Below, piece after piece: positions 1 through 7,847 of a stretch of DNA of 64,000 nucleotides. The notes under the pieces were generated by a model. It was given only the letters and a program-made list of their open reading frames with translations. It did no database searches and was not told the DNA's origin. Numbering within the stretch: the stretch's first letter is position 1; the number at the start of each line of letters is the position of its first letter. The translations under genes and the position numbers were made by a program. This DNA is from Mycolicibacter heraklionensis (lineage in GTDB: Bacteria; Actinomycetota; Actinomycetes; Mycobacteriales; Mycobacteriaceae), in the NCBI RefSeq assembly GCF_019645815.1, contig NZ_CP080997.1:3910880-3974879 (forward strand), read 5' to 3'.

Positions 1-12
1 ATCTCGCGACGA

Positions 13-849
13 TCAGCGCGGCTTACGCAGGTCCCGGGTGATGATGGTGCGCGCGCCCAGTTGATCGTCCGGCGGGTAGTCCACGCCGACCAGGGTCAGC
101 CCGCGTGCCGGCGCGGCGGTGAAGTCGCTGGACCGGCGGGCGGCATTCAGCAGATCAGCGCACCACGCGGCATCGCGCCGGTGCTCCCCGACCGCCAGCA
201 CCGCCCCGACCAGGGAGCGCACCATCGACCAGCAGAACGCATCGGCGGTGACGTGGGCGGTGATCAGATCGCCGTCGCGGACCCAGTCCAGGCGCTGCAG
301 GTCGCGAATGGTGGTCGCGCCCTCGCGGTGTCGGCAGAACGCCGCAAAGTCGTGCAGCCCCACCAGATTTCGGGAGGCCTGCGCCATCGCGTCGACGTCC
401 AGCGGACGCGACCACGCGGTGACGTAGCGAGCCTCCTGGGGCACCACCCCGTAGGGCGCGGTCGACAACCGGTAGGCGTAATGGCGTCGCAGCGCCGAGA
501 ACCGGGCGTCGAAGTCAGCAACGGTCCGCTGCACCCGCAGCACCCGGACGTCGACCGGCAGGAAGCGCGCCAATCGCCGTGTGAGCGCCAGGAATTCCGG
601 TTCGCCATCCCGCCGAGTCCGCGAATAGGCATGTGGTAGTGCCGAATCCGGAACATCGACGTGCGCCACCTGCCCGGTGGCGTGCACACCGGTGTCGGTG
701 CGTCCGGCCGCGAACAACCGCACCGGAGTGCGGAACACGGTCGTCAGAGCCTCGTCGAGAACCCCGGCGACCGTGCGCTGTCCCGCTTGAACCGCCCAGC
801 CGGCGAATTCCGTGCCGTCGTAGGCGATGTCGAGCCGAAGCCGGACGAC
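13..849 (-). CDS. truA: tRNA pseudouridine synthase A
   Basis: Converts U38-U40 of the tRNA anticodon arm to pseudouridine in the cytoplasm. The family motif GRTDTGVHATGQ is present, with the catalytic Asp codon at 694-696. TruA-like sequence continues upstream of the first in-frame GTG (736-738) through LDIAYDGTEFAGWA to about position 849, so the protein must start further upstream than that GTG. The frame is open into rplQ, but I find no ATG, GTG or TTG in it between 739 and about 1100, so the true start is unknown; 849 marks only where recognisable homology begins. It follows rplQ directly and is probably translationally coupled to it as the last gene of the alpha operon. The family call is secure; the 5' end is not. 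Confidence 0.85.
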   Translation of the reverse strand, partial: VVRLRLDIAYDGTEFAGWAVQAGQRTVAGVLDEALTTVFRTPVRLFAAGRTDTGVHATGQVAHVDVPDSALPHAYSRTRRDGEPEFLALTRRLARFLPVDVRVLRVQRTVADFDARFSALRRHYAYRLSTAPYGVVPQEARYVTAWSRPLDVDAMAQASRNLVGLHDFAAFCRHREGATTIRDLQRLDWVRDGDLITAHVTADAFCWSMVRSLVGAVLAVGEHRRDAAWCADLLNAARRSSDFTAAPARGLTLVGVDYPPDDQLGARTIITRDLRKPR

Positions 850-862
850 TTCGGCCCTGCCG

Positions 863-1423
863 TCAGGACTCGTCGGTACCCTCGGTGGCCTCGGTGGCTT
901 CGGCAGCCTCGGGAGCTTCAGTGGCCTCGACAGCGTCAGCCTCGGCGGCCGGCTCTTCGGCCTTCTCCTCGACCTTGGCGGGCTTCTCGGCCTTCTCGGT
1001 CTTGGGGGCAGCCTTGGCCGCCTTGGCCGCGGCGCGGCGAGCGCGGTCGGCCTCCGAGGTCACGGTCTTCTCCCGAACCAGCTCGATCACGGCCATCGGG
1101 GCGTTGTCACCCTGACGCGGCTCCACCTTGATGATGCGGGTGTAGCCACCGTTGCGGTCCGCGAAGTGCGGGGCGATCTCGGCGAACAGCGAGTGCACCA
1201 CGTCCTTGTCACGGATCTTCTTGAGCACCTCACGCCGGTTGTGCAGCGTGCCCTTCTTGGCGTGCGTGATCAGCTTCTCGGCATACGGCCGCAATGCCCG
1301 CGCCTTCGGCTCGGTCGTCTTGATCCGGCCGTGAGTGAACAGCGACGTGGCCAGGTTGGCCAGCAGCGCCTTCTGGTGCGAGGACGATCCGCCGAGGCGG
1401 GGGCCCTTGGTGGGCTTGGGCAT
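863..1423 (-). CDS. rplQ: 50S ribosomal protein L17
   Basis: Component of the large ribosomal subunit near the peptide exit tunnel. The 186-residue product starts MPKPTKGPRLGGSSSHQKAL, a typical L17 N-terminus, and the conserved core fills about residues 1-120. The rest is an Ala/Glu/Lys-rich low-complexity tail ending EGTDES, which is longer than in L17 of many other bacteria and is a usual feature of mycobacterial L17. The gene lies 59 bp downstream of rpoA and its stop abuts the start of the truA homology. An AGGAGAAGT ribosome binding site precedes the ATG. Confidence 0.97.
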   Translation of the reverse strand: MPKPTKGPRLGGSSSHQKALLANLATSLFTHGRIKTTEPKARALRPYAEKLITHAKKGTLHNRREVLKKIRDKDVVHSLFAEIAPHFADRNGGYTRIIKVEPRQGDNAPMAVIELVREKTVTSEADRARRAAAKAAKAAPKTEKAEKPAKVEEKAEEPAAEADAVEATEAPEAAEATEATEGTDES

Positions 1424-1482
1424 TGCGACTTCTCCTAAATGGGGCCGGCCCCCGTATCAGGTAGGGCCGGGACGGAATTCGA

Positions 1483-2526
1483 TTAAAGCTGCTCGGTTTC
1501 GGCGTAGTCCTGCTCGTCGTACCCGGCGTCGGCCGACCAGGTGCCGGTGGCAACGTCGTAACCCGCCACCTGCGAAGGGTCGAAGCTGGCCGGGCTGTCC
1601 TTGAGCGACAGGCCGAGCTGGTGCAGCTTGACCTTGACCTCGTCGATGGACTTCTGACCGAAGTTGCGGATGTCGAGCAGGTCGGACTCGGTGCGGGCGA
1701 CCAACTCCCCGACCGTGTGCACACCCTCACGCTTGAGGCAGTTGTAGGACCGCACGGTCAGGTCCAGGTCGTCGATCGGCAGCGCGAACGACGCGATGTG
1801 GTCCGCCTCGGCCGGCGACGGCCCGATCTCGATGCCTTCGGCCTCCACGTTCAGTTCCCGCGCGAGCCCGAACAGCTCAACCAGGGTCTTACCGGCCGAG
1901 GCCAGCGCGTCCCGCGGGGTGATGGAGTTCTTGGTCTCGACGTCCAGCACCAGCTTGTCGAAGTCGGTGCGCTGCTCGACACGGGTCGCCTCGACCTTGT
2001 AGGTCACCTTGAGCACCGGCGAGTAGATCGAGTCGACCGGGATGCGGCCGATCTCGGCGCCCGACACCTTGTTCTGCACGGCCGGGACGTAACCGCGGCC
2101 GCGCTCGACGATCAGCTCGACCTCGAGCTTGCCCTTGTCGTTCAGGGTGGCGATGTGCATGTCGGGGTTGTGCACCGTCACGCCGGCCGGCGGCACGATG
2201 TCACCGGCGGTGACCGCACCCGGGCCCTGCTTGCGCAGGTACATGGTGACCGGCTCGTCCTCCTCGGACGAGACCACCAGGCCCTTGAGGTTCAAGATGA
2301 TGTCGGTGACATCCTCCTTGACGCCGGGGACCGTGGTGAACTCGTGCAGCACACCGTCGATGCGGATGCTGGTGACCGCCGCGCCGGGGATCGACGACAG
2401 CAGGGTGCGACGAAGCGAGTTGCCCAGGGTGTAACCGAATCCCGGCTCCAGCGGTTCGATGACGAACTGCGACCGGTTGTCGGCCACGACCTCTTCGGAC
2501 AGGGTCGGACGCTGCGAGATCAGCAT
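1483..2526 (-). CDS. rpoA: DNA-directed RNA polymerase subunit alpha
   Basis: Alpha subunit of RNA polymerase, which nucleates core assembly and contacts upstream promoter DNA and activators. The 347-residue protein starts MLISQRPTLSEE. Its N-terminal dimerisation domain covers about residues 1-230 and includes EPLEPGFGYTLGNSLRR and the LVVSSEEDEPVTMYL region. The C-terminal domain (about 250-320) contains LTVRSYNCLKREGVHTVGEL followed by LLDIRNFGQKSIDEV, the DNA-binding helix-hairpin-helix. The acidic tail ends DYAETEQL. It sits between rpsD and rplQ, the normal alpha-operon position. Confidence 0.99.
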   Translation of the reverse strand: MLISQRPTLSEEVVADNRSQFVIEPLEPGFGYTLGNSLRRTLLSSIPGAAVTSIRIDGVLHEFTTVPGVKEDVTDIILNLKGLVVSSEEDEPVTMYLRKQGPGAVTAGDIVPPAGVTVHNPDMHIATLNDKGKLEVELIVERGRGYVPAVQNKVSGAEIGRIPVDSIYSPVLKVTYKVEATRVEQRTDFDKLVLDVETKNSITPRDALASAGKTLVELFGLARELNVEAEGIEIGPSPAEADHIASFALPIDDLDLTVRSYNCLKREGVHTVGELVARTESDLLDIRNFGQKSIDEVKVKLHQLGLSLKDSPASFDPSQVAGYDVATGTWSADAGYDEQDYAETEQL

Positions 2527-2598
2527 GGTGTTCTTTCTCCTTCTGGCACCCGCTATTTGATGCCGGTTGGGGGACTCGGGGTGGGACCCCGAGCTGTG

Positions 2599-3204
2599 TT
2601 ACTTCGAGTAGAACTCGACGATCAGCTGCTCGGTGAGCGGCACGTCGATCTGTGCGCGCTCGGGCAGCTGGTGGACCAGGATGCGCTGACGCTCCCCGAC
2701 CACCTGCAGCCAGCCCGGGATCGGGCGGTCGCCGGCGACCTCACGGGAGATCTGGAACGGCACCGTGTTGATCGACTTGTCCTTGACGTCGATGATGTCG
2801 TACTGCGACACCTGGTAGCTGGGCACGTCGACCTTCACACCGTTGACGGTGAAGTGGCCGTGGCTGACCAGCTGACGGGCCATCCGACGGGTGCGGGCCA
2901 GACCGGCGCGGTAAACCACGTTGTCCAGCCGGCTCTCCAGGATGCGCAGCAGCTCCTCGCCGGTCTTGCCGCCACGACGGACGGCTTCCTCGTAGTAGCG
3001 ACGGAACTGCTTCTCCATCACGCCGTAGGTGAAGCGCGCCTTCTGCTTCTCCTGCAGCTGCAGCCGGTATTCGCTTTCCTTGATCCGCGCGCGACCGTGC
3101 TGGCCGGGCGGGTAGGGCCGCTTTTCGAATGCCTGGTCGCCGCCGACGAGGTCAACGCCCAGCCGGCGGGACTTGCGGGTGGCGGGTCCGGTGTAACGAG
3201 CCAT
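2599..3204 (-). CDS. rpsD: 30S ribosomal protein S4
   Basis: Primary 16S rRNA-binding protein of the small subunit; in several bacteria it also represses its own operon. The 201-residue product begins MARYTGPATRKSRRLGVDL. It has the S4-type RNA-binding region near residues 91-150, with ESRLDNVVYRAGLARTRR and ARQLVSHGHFTVNGVKVDV. It ends VEFYSK, as in actinobacterial S4. It lies 15 bp downstream of rpsK and 72 bp upstream of rpoA. Confidence 0.98.
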   Translation of the reverse strand: MARYTGPATRKSRRLGVDLVGGDQAFEKRPYPPGQHGRARIKESEYRLQLQEKQKARFTYGVMEKQFRRYYEEAVRRGGKTGEELLRILESRLDNVVYRAGLARTRRMARQLVSHGHFTVNGVKVDVPSYQVSQYDIIDVKDKSINTVPFQISREVAGDRPIPGWLQVVGERQRILVHQLPERAQIDVPLTEQLIVEFYSK

Positions 3205-3219
3205 CTTTTCCTAAACCTC

Positions 3220-3630
3220 CTAGACCCGGCGCCGCTTGGGCGGACGGCAGCCGTTGTGCGGCTGCGGCGTGACGTCAGAAATCGCACCGACCTCCAGGCC
3301 GGCGGCCTGCAGCGAACGGATCGCGGTCTCGCGGCCCGAACCCGGGCCCTTCACGAACACGTCGACCTTCTTCACGCCGTGCTCCTGCGCCTTGCGGGCC
3401 GCGTTCTCGGCGGCCAGCTGCGCGGCGAACGGGGTGGACTTACGCGAGCCCTTGAAGCCCACGTGGCCCGACGATGCCCATGCGATCACGTTGCCCTGCG
3501 GGTCGGTGATCGTCACGATCGTGTTGTTGAAGGTGCTCTTGATGTGAGCGGCACCATGCGGGATGTTCTTCTTTTCCCGCCGCCGGGTCTTCTGACCCTT
3601 CTTGGGGCCGGTCGCTTTCTTCGGTGGCAT
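3220..3630 (-). CDS. rpsK: 30S ribosomal protein S11
   Basis: Small-subunit platform protein near the mRNA exit. The 136-residue product has a basic N-terminal arm (PKKATGPKKGQKTRRREKK), the core HIKSTFNNTIVTITDPQGN, and the conserved C-terminus ISDVTPQPHNGCRPPKRRRV. Only 5 bp separate it from the upstream rpsM stop, consistent with co-transcription and translational coupling. Confidence 0.98.
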   Translation of the reverse strand: MPPKKATGPKKGQKTRRREKKNIPHGAAHIKSTFNNTIVTITDPQGNVIAWASSGHVGFKGSRKSTPFAAQLAAENAARKAQEHGVKKVDVFVKGPGSGRETAIRSLQAAGLEVGAISDVTPQPHNGCRPPKRRRV

Positions 3631-3635
3631 GACGA

Positions 3636-4010
3636 TTACCTGGCCTTCTTCTTACCGGCGATGGTGCGCTTCGGGCCCTTACGGGTGCGCGCGTTGGTCT
3701 TGGTCCGCTGGCCGCGCACCGGCAGACCGCGACGGTGCCGCAGACCCTGGTAGCAGCCGATCTCAATCTTGCGACGGATGTCGGCCTGCACCTCGCGGCG
3801 CAGGTCGCCCTCAACCTTCAGGTTGCGCTCGATGTAGTCACGCAACTGGGTGAGCTGGTCGTCGGTCAGGTCCTTGCTGCGCTGGTCCTTGTCGATACCG
3901 GTCGCGGCCAGGATTTCGCCTGCGCGAGTACGGCCGATGCCGTAAATGTAGGTCAGCGCGATCTCCATGCGCTTATCGCGCGGCAGGTCGACGCCCACAA
4001 GTCGAGCCAT
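3636..4010 (-). CDS. rpsM: 30S ribosomal protein S13
   Basis: Head protein of the small subunit that contacts the P-site tRNA and bridges to the large subunit. The 124-residue product begins MARLVGVDLPRDKRMEIAL and carries the S13 signature TYIYGIGRTRAGEIL. The basic C-terminal arm LPVRGQRTKTNARTRKGPKR reaches the decoding site. It is preceded by a 176-bp leader after rpmJ that contains a strong hairpin. Confidence 0.98.
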   Translation of the reverse strand: MARLVGVDLPRDKRMEIALTYIYGIGRTRAGEILAATGIDKDQRSKDLTDDQLTQLRDYIERNLKVEGDLRREVQADIRRKIEIGCYQGLRHRRGLPVRGQRTKTNARTRKGPKRTIAGKKKAR

Positions 4011-4104
4011 GGGGGCATGCCCCTTTCATTTTCGTTACGGAGGTTGTGATCCCAGCCCGTTCCCGGCTAAAAGCTCCGGGGCCCGGCCTCCGATCCGGGC
4101 GTGT

Positions 4105-4125
4105 GTGAGCGGCCTATCCGCTCAC
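4105..4125 (-). promoter_or_regulatory. Hairpin in the rpmJ-rpsM leader
   Basis: The 176-bp gap between rpmJ and rpsM contains a perfect 8-bp inverted repeat, GTGAGCGG, a 5-base loop, then CCGCTCAC. On the transcribed strand no U-run follows, so it is not a classical Rho-independent terminator. It could be a ribosomal-protein autoregulation site, an attenuator or a processing site. That role is inferred only from its position ahead of rpsM-rpsK-rpsD. Confidence 0.5.
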
Positions 4126-4186
4126 TGGTACTGGGAGGTCTGCATTCAGTTGTGGCTGGTGCCCGGCTGCGCCGGGCCGGCGACTG

Positions 4187-4300
4187 CTAGCCCTGGCGCT
4201 GCTTGTGGCGCGGGTCCGAGCAGATCACCATGACCCGGCCATGCCGACGGATCACCCTGCACTTGTCGCAGATCGGCTTGACGCTGGGGTTCACCTTCAC
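4187..4300 (-). CDS. rpmJ: 50S ribosomal protein L36 (zinc-binding type)
   Basis: Small large-subunit protein of 37 residues, starting at a GTG (4298-4300) and reading [19 protein letters not shown] onward to a TAG at 4187-4189. The zinc ligands of the C+ form are all present: Cys11, Cys14, Cys27 and His32. It lies 56 bp downstream of infA, the usual infA-rpmJ-rpsM order. The length exactly matches the family. Confidence 0.97.
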
Positions 4301-4356
4301 GGCTGCTGTGGTCCTGTTCTAATCGCTGGTTGACGTACTTCGACGGCGGTCGGGAG

Positions 4357-4578
4357 CTACTTGTACCGGTAGACGATGCGTCCCCGGGACAGGTCATAGG
4401 GAGACAACTCCACGACCACCCGGTCTTCGGGCAGGATCCGGATGTAGTGCTGCCGCATCTTGCCACTGATGTGGGCGAGCACCTTGTGACCGTTCTCCAG
4501 CTCAATGCGAAACATCGCATTGGGCAGGGGTTCGACCACTCGACCCTCGACCTCGATTGCACCGTCTTTTTTGGCCAT
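4357..4578 (-). CDS. infA: Translation initiation factor IF-1
   Basis: Binds the 30S A site during initiation. The 73-residue product starts [18 protein letters not shown], has the single OB-fold typical of IF-1 ([16 protein letters not shown] and [18 protein letters not shown]) and ends GRIVYRYK. The frame is open further upstream, but the family always starts at MAKK, and a GGAGAG ribosome binding site precedes this ATG. It is the first gene of the minus-strand operon. Confidence 0.98.
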
Positions 4579-4922
4579 TACTCTCCGGCGATCCTCCGTG
4601 TCTGACTTACTTGTCGCGTGTGCATGCGCCCGCCACAGCGCAGCATCGACTACGACTGCAAAACGTGGGCCGGTGACAGGAAATTCCAGGTAGAACCCCA
4701 AGAATCTCAGACTGGGCACGCAAGAGTCGACGACGGACGCCGCACCGTCGACCTACGATACCCGCATCCGGCCCCCACGCCAAAAACGCGGGTTCATGCG
4801 GCGCTCCCAGCTTCGCCTCTCCTCCGTCGAGCCTCGCTAAAACGCCGGGTTCACGCGCGGCAGCGGCATGCGAGGATGGCCCTGACAATTGGTGAAGTGG
4901 CGCCGTTCGATCTACAGGAGGC
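4579..4922. other. Divergent intergenic region between infA and nfeD-like gene
   Basis: 344 bp with no supportable gene. It must hold the leader and promoter of the infA operon on the minus strand and the promoter of the NfeD-flotillin operon on the plus strand. A sigma-A-like promoter is visible for the infA side (4755-4783). The plus-strand gene has an AGGAG ribosome binding site at about 4916-4920. I saw no convincing plus-strand promoter. Confidence 0.7.
4755..4783 (-). promoter_or_regulatory. Candidate sigma-A promoter of the infA operon
   Basis: On the minus strand TTGGCG (4778-4783) and TATCGT (4755-4760) are separated by exactly 17 bases. They match the -35 and -10 consensus at 4 of 6 positions each. 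The element lies about 177 bp upstream of infA, leaving a long leader. This is a pattern match only; the transcription start is not known. Confidence 0.5.
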
Positions 4923-5420
4923 GTGGTGACGGTTGTGTACCTGGCGGCATTCGCCGTCGGTGCGATCGCACTGCTCACGGCCTTGCTGCTGACCGATATC
5001 GGGCACGATGGGATGCCGTTCCTGAGCCTCACCGGAATGTCCGCCGCCCTGGTCGGAACGGGTGCCGGCGGGTTGGTGGGGACTTGGGCCGGGTTCGGCG
5101 CCCTGCCCGCGGGTGCGCTGGGGCTCGGCACTGGAGTCACGCTGGCCTTCATCCTGCACGGCGTTGTGCTGCCCTACCTGCGGCGACAGGAATCCAACTC
5201 CCAGCACGGGCGGTCGGCCTACATCGGCCTGTTGGGCACGGTGACGATCGACGTGCCGCCCGGCGGGTGGGGCGAAGTCGCGTTCGTCGACCCCGACGGT
5301 AACCGGGTCCGGTCCCGGGCGATCAGCCCGGAACCGCAGACTCTTGCCAAAGCCACCCGCGTCTACATCGCCGATGTCGACGCCGATTACCTGCACGTCG
5401 TCGCAGTACCCGCTCAGTAA
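4923..5420 (+). CDS. NfeD-like membrane protein
   Basis: A 165-residue protein with an N-terminal hydrophobic segment (VVYLAAFAVGAIALLTALLL), two further Gly/Ala-rich membrane segments to about residue 85, and a C-terminal soluble beta domain. The last contains GLLGTVTIDVPPGGWGEVAF, as in the OB-fold of NfeD-type partners of flotillins. GTG start with AGGAG just upstream. The flotillin gene follows within 22 bp, and NfeD/flotillin pairs are a recurring arrangement in bacterial membrane-microdomain loci. The call rests on size, topology and partner; no catalytic protease domain is present, so this is the short NfeD form. Confidence 0.7.
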   Translation: MVTVVYLAAFAVGAIALLTALLLTDIGHDGMPFLSLTGMSAALVGTGAGGLVGTWAGFGALPAGALGLGTGVTLAFILHGVVLPYLRRQESNSQHGRSAYIGLLGTVTIDVPPGGWGEVAFVDPDGNRVRSRAISPEPQTLAKATRVYIADVDADYLHVVAVPAQ

Positions 5421-5442
5421 CTCAGCCGGAGAGGCAGTAATC

Positions 5443-6933
5443 GTGTCGCTTGTCTTGATCGTGACCATCAGCACCATCGCAGCACTGCTGTTGCTGGTCG
5501 TGGTGCCGATGATCTACGTCCAGAACTACATCAAGGTCCCGCCGAACGAGGTCGCGGTGTTCACCGGGCGCGGCCAGCCGAAGGTGGTGCGTGGCGGGGC
5601 CAGGTTCCGGATGCCGGGTATCGAACGGGTCGACATCATGTCGCTGGAGCCGTTCAACGTCAGCATCAACCTGCAGAACGCGCTGTCCAACAACGGGGTG
5701 CCGGTCAACGTGGAGGCAGTCGGTCTGGTCCGGATCGGCTCGGCCGACGAAGCCGTGCAGACCGCGGTGCAGCGCTTTCTGACGTCGAATCTCGACGAGC
5801 TACAGCGCCAGATCAATGACATCCTGGCCGGGAGCCTGCGCGGCATCACCGCGACGATGACCGTTGAGGATCTCAACTCCAACCGCGACACGCTGGCCCG
5901 CAGCGTGGTCGAGGAAGCCGGCACCGACCTGGCCCGCATCGGCATGGAAGTCGACGTCCTCAAGATCGCCGGCATCTCCGACCGCAACGGCTATCTCGAA
6001 TCGCTGGGTCAGCGCCGCATCGCCGAGGTGAAACGCGACGCCACGGTCGGCACCGCCGAAGCCGAGCGGGACGCCCAGATCCAGTCGGCCAAGGCCCGTC
6101 AGGCGGGGGCGGTCGCCCAGGCCGAAGCCGACACCGCGATCGCCACCGCCAATCAGAAGCGCGACGTCGAGCTGGCCCGGCTGCGTGCCCAGACCGAGGC
6201 CGAGAACGCGCAGGCCGACCAGGCCGGTCCGCTGGCGCACGCTCGCGCCGAGAAGGACGTCGGGATCGCCGTCGAGCAGGCCGAGGCCGCCCGGGTGCAG
6301 GCCCGCATTGAGGTGGAGCAGCGTCGCGCCGAGCAGGCCCAGGCCGCGCTGCAGGCCGACGTGATCGCCCCCGCCGAGGCGCAGCGGCAGGCCGATGTGG
6401 CCCGTGCCGAGGGGCAGCGCCAGGCCGCGATCCTGGCGGCTCAGGCCCAGGCGGAGGCGGCCCGACAGGCCGGTGAAGCCCAAGCCGACGCGCGCAAGGC
6501 GGCCGCTGACGCGCTGCGGGTGGAACGCCAGGCCGAAGCCGACGGCGCCAAGGCGAGTCTGGTCGCCGAGGCCGAGGGCACCAAGGCCAAGCTGCTTGCC
6601 GAAGCCGAGGGCAAAAAGGAGATCGCCAACGCCCTCAACAGCTACACCGCGGAGGCGGCCCGCATGCTGATGCTCCCCGACGTGTTGGCCTCGGTGGTTG
6701 CGGCCACCCAGGCCGCAGCCGCGCCGCTGTCGGACATCGAGCGGCTGTCGATCGTCGGCGGTGCCGGCGATGCTCAGGATGCGATCGGCGGTCTGCTGGG
6801 TATCAGTCCGTTGGGCATTGCCAAGGTGCTGGAGACGCTGAAGGCATCCGGGGTGGACGTGGCGGCCATGCTGCGCCCCAAGGCCACCGAACCCCCACCG
6901 GTCGACAACTCGTATCCGCAGCGCAGCGAGTAA
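5443..6933 (+). CDS. Flotillin / SPFH-domain membrane scaffold protein
   Basis: A 496-residue protein: one N-terminal membrane segment (VTISTIAALLLLVVVPMIYV), then an SPFH/band-7 domain (about 30-200, with KVPPNEVAVFTGRGQPKVV and LRGITATMTVEDLNSNRDTL). After it comes a long Ala/Glu/Gln-rich coiled coil (about 200-400) of the flotillin type. The C-terminus contains LNSYTAEAARMLMLPDVL. Flotillins organise functional membrane microdomains. The frame is open upstream to 5344, but that part overlaps the preceding gene; the GTG at 5443 is preceded by GGAGAGG and starts directly at the membrane anchor. Confidence 0.9.
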   Translation: MSLVLIVTISTIAALLLLVVVPMIYVQNYIKVPPNEVAVFTGRGQPKVVRGGARFRMPGIERVDIMSLEPFNVSINLQNALSNNGVPVNVEAVGLVRIGSADEAVQTAVQRFLTSNLDELQRQINDILAGSLRGITATMTVEDLNSNRDTLARSVVEEAGTDLARIGMEVDVLKIAGISDRNGYLESLGQRRIAEVKRDATVGTAEAERDAQIQSAKARQAGAVAQAEADTAIATANQKRDVELARLRAQTEAENAQADQAGPLAHARAEKDVGIAVEQAEAARVQARIEVEQRRAEQAQAALQADVIAPAEAQRQADVARAEGQRQAAILAAQAQAEAARQAGEAQADARKAAADALRVERQAEADGAKASLVAEAEGTKAKLLAEAEGKKEIANALNSYTAEAARMLMLPDVLASVVAATQAAAAPLSDIERLSIVGGAGDAQDAIGGLLGISPLGIAKVLETLKASGVDVAAMLRPKATEPPPVDNSYPQRSE

Positions 6934-6956
6934 CTACCAGGAGCACAGGAGTCACG

Positions 6957-7811
6957 ATGTCGGACACGTTCGCACTCAAACCCGACCTGGGCCGCTACGC
7001 GGTGTGGACCTTCGGATCCCCCACCCCTGAGCAGGCCGCCGAGATCGAGCGGCTGGGCTACGGCGCGATCTGGGTGGGCGGCTCGCCGGCCGCCGACCTG
7101 GCGTTCGTCGAGCCGCTGCTGGCGGCGACCTCGACCCTGCAGGTGGCCACCGGGATCGTCAACATCTGGTCCGCACTGGCCGGGCAGGTCGCCGAGTCCT
7201 ACCACCGTATCGAAGCCGCCTACCCGGATCGGTTCCTGCTCGGCATCGGCGTCGGCCACTCCGAGGCCACCGCCGAGTACCGCAGCCCCTACCGCGCCCT
7301 GACCGACTACCTGGACGCGCTCGACGAGGCCTCGGTGCCGACCAGCCGCCGGGTGCTGGCCGCACTGGGTCCCAAGGTGCTGCAGTTGGCGGCGGAGCGC
7401 AGCGCCGGTGCGCACCCCTACCTGACCACTCCCGAGCACACCGCGAGCGCGCGCGAGCTGGTCGGACCGTCGGTGTTCCTGGCGCCCGAACACAAGGTGG
7501 TTCTCTCCACGGATGCCACCGCGGCCCGCGAGATCGGACGTGAGGCGGTCGGCTTCTACCTGCGGCTGTCCAACTACGTCAACAACTGGCGCCGACTGGG
7601 CTTTTCCGACCGCGACGTGCGCGCGCCGGGCAGTGACCGGCTGATCGACGCGGTCGTGGCGCACGGCACCGCCGACGAGATCGCCGCCCGCCTGGGCGAA
7701 CACCTGGAGGCCGGCGCGGATCAGGTGACGATCCAGGTGCTGGGCGGCTGGAAGAAACTGCTGCCGACGCTGACGGAGCTGGCCGGTCCGCTGGGGTTGA
7801 CGCCGCGTTAG
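6957..7811 (+). CDS. LLM-class F420-dependent oxidoreductase
   Basis: A 284-residue luciferase-like monooxygenase-fold protein, expected to use coenzyme F420. Visible features are the N-terminal RLGYGAIWVGGSPAADLAFV strand, TLQVATGIVNIWSA, and DRFLLGIGVGHSE, a TIM-barrel pattern typical of mycobacterial F420 oxidoreductases. A GGAGCACAGGAG-type ribosome binding site precedes the ATG. In M. tuberculosis a gene of this family likewise sits just before rmlB-rmlC. The substrate is unknown. Confidence 0.88.
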   Translation: MSDTFALKPDLGRYAVWTFGSPTPEQAAEIERLGYGAIWVGGSPAADLAFVEPLLAATSTLQVATGIVNIWSALAGQVAESYHRIEAAYPDRFLLGIGVGHSEATAEYRSPYRALTDYLDALDEASVPTSRRVLAALGPKVLQLAAERSAGAHPYLTTPEHTASARELVGPSVFLAPEHKVVLSTDATAAREIGREAVGFYLRLSNYVNNWRRLGFSDRDVRAPGSDRLIDAVVAHGTADEIAARLGEHLEAGADQVTIQVLGGWKKLLPTLTELAGPLGLTPR

Positions 7812-7847
7812 CCGATGGCAGCGAACCGGCACCGATAGGGTTGCCCC

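Noticed and set aside
1621..3753. A 710-codon open frame on the plus strand opposite rpoA, rpsD and rpsK.
   Set aside because: It is antisense to highly conserved ribosomal and polymerase genes; long antisense frames are expected in GC-rich DNA because of codon bias.
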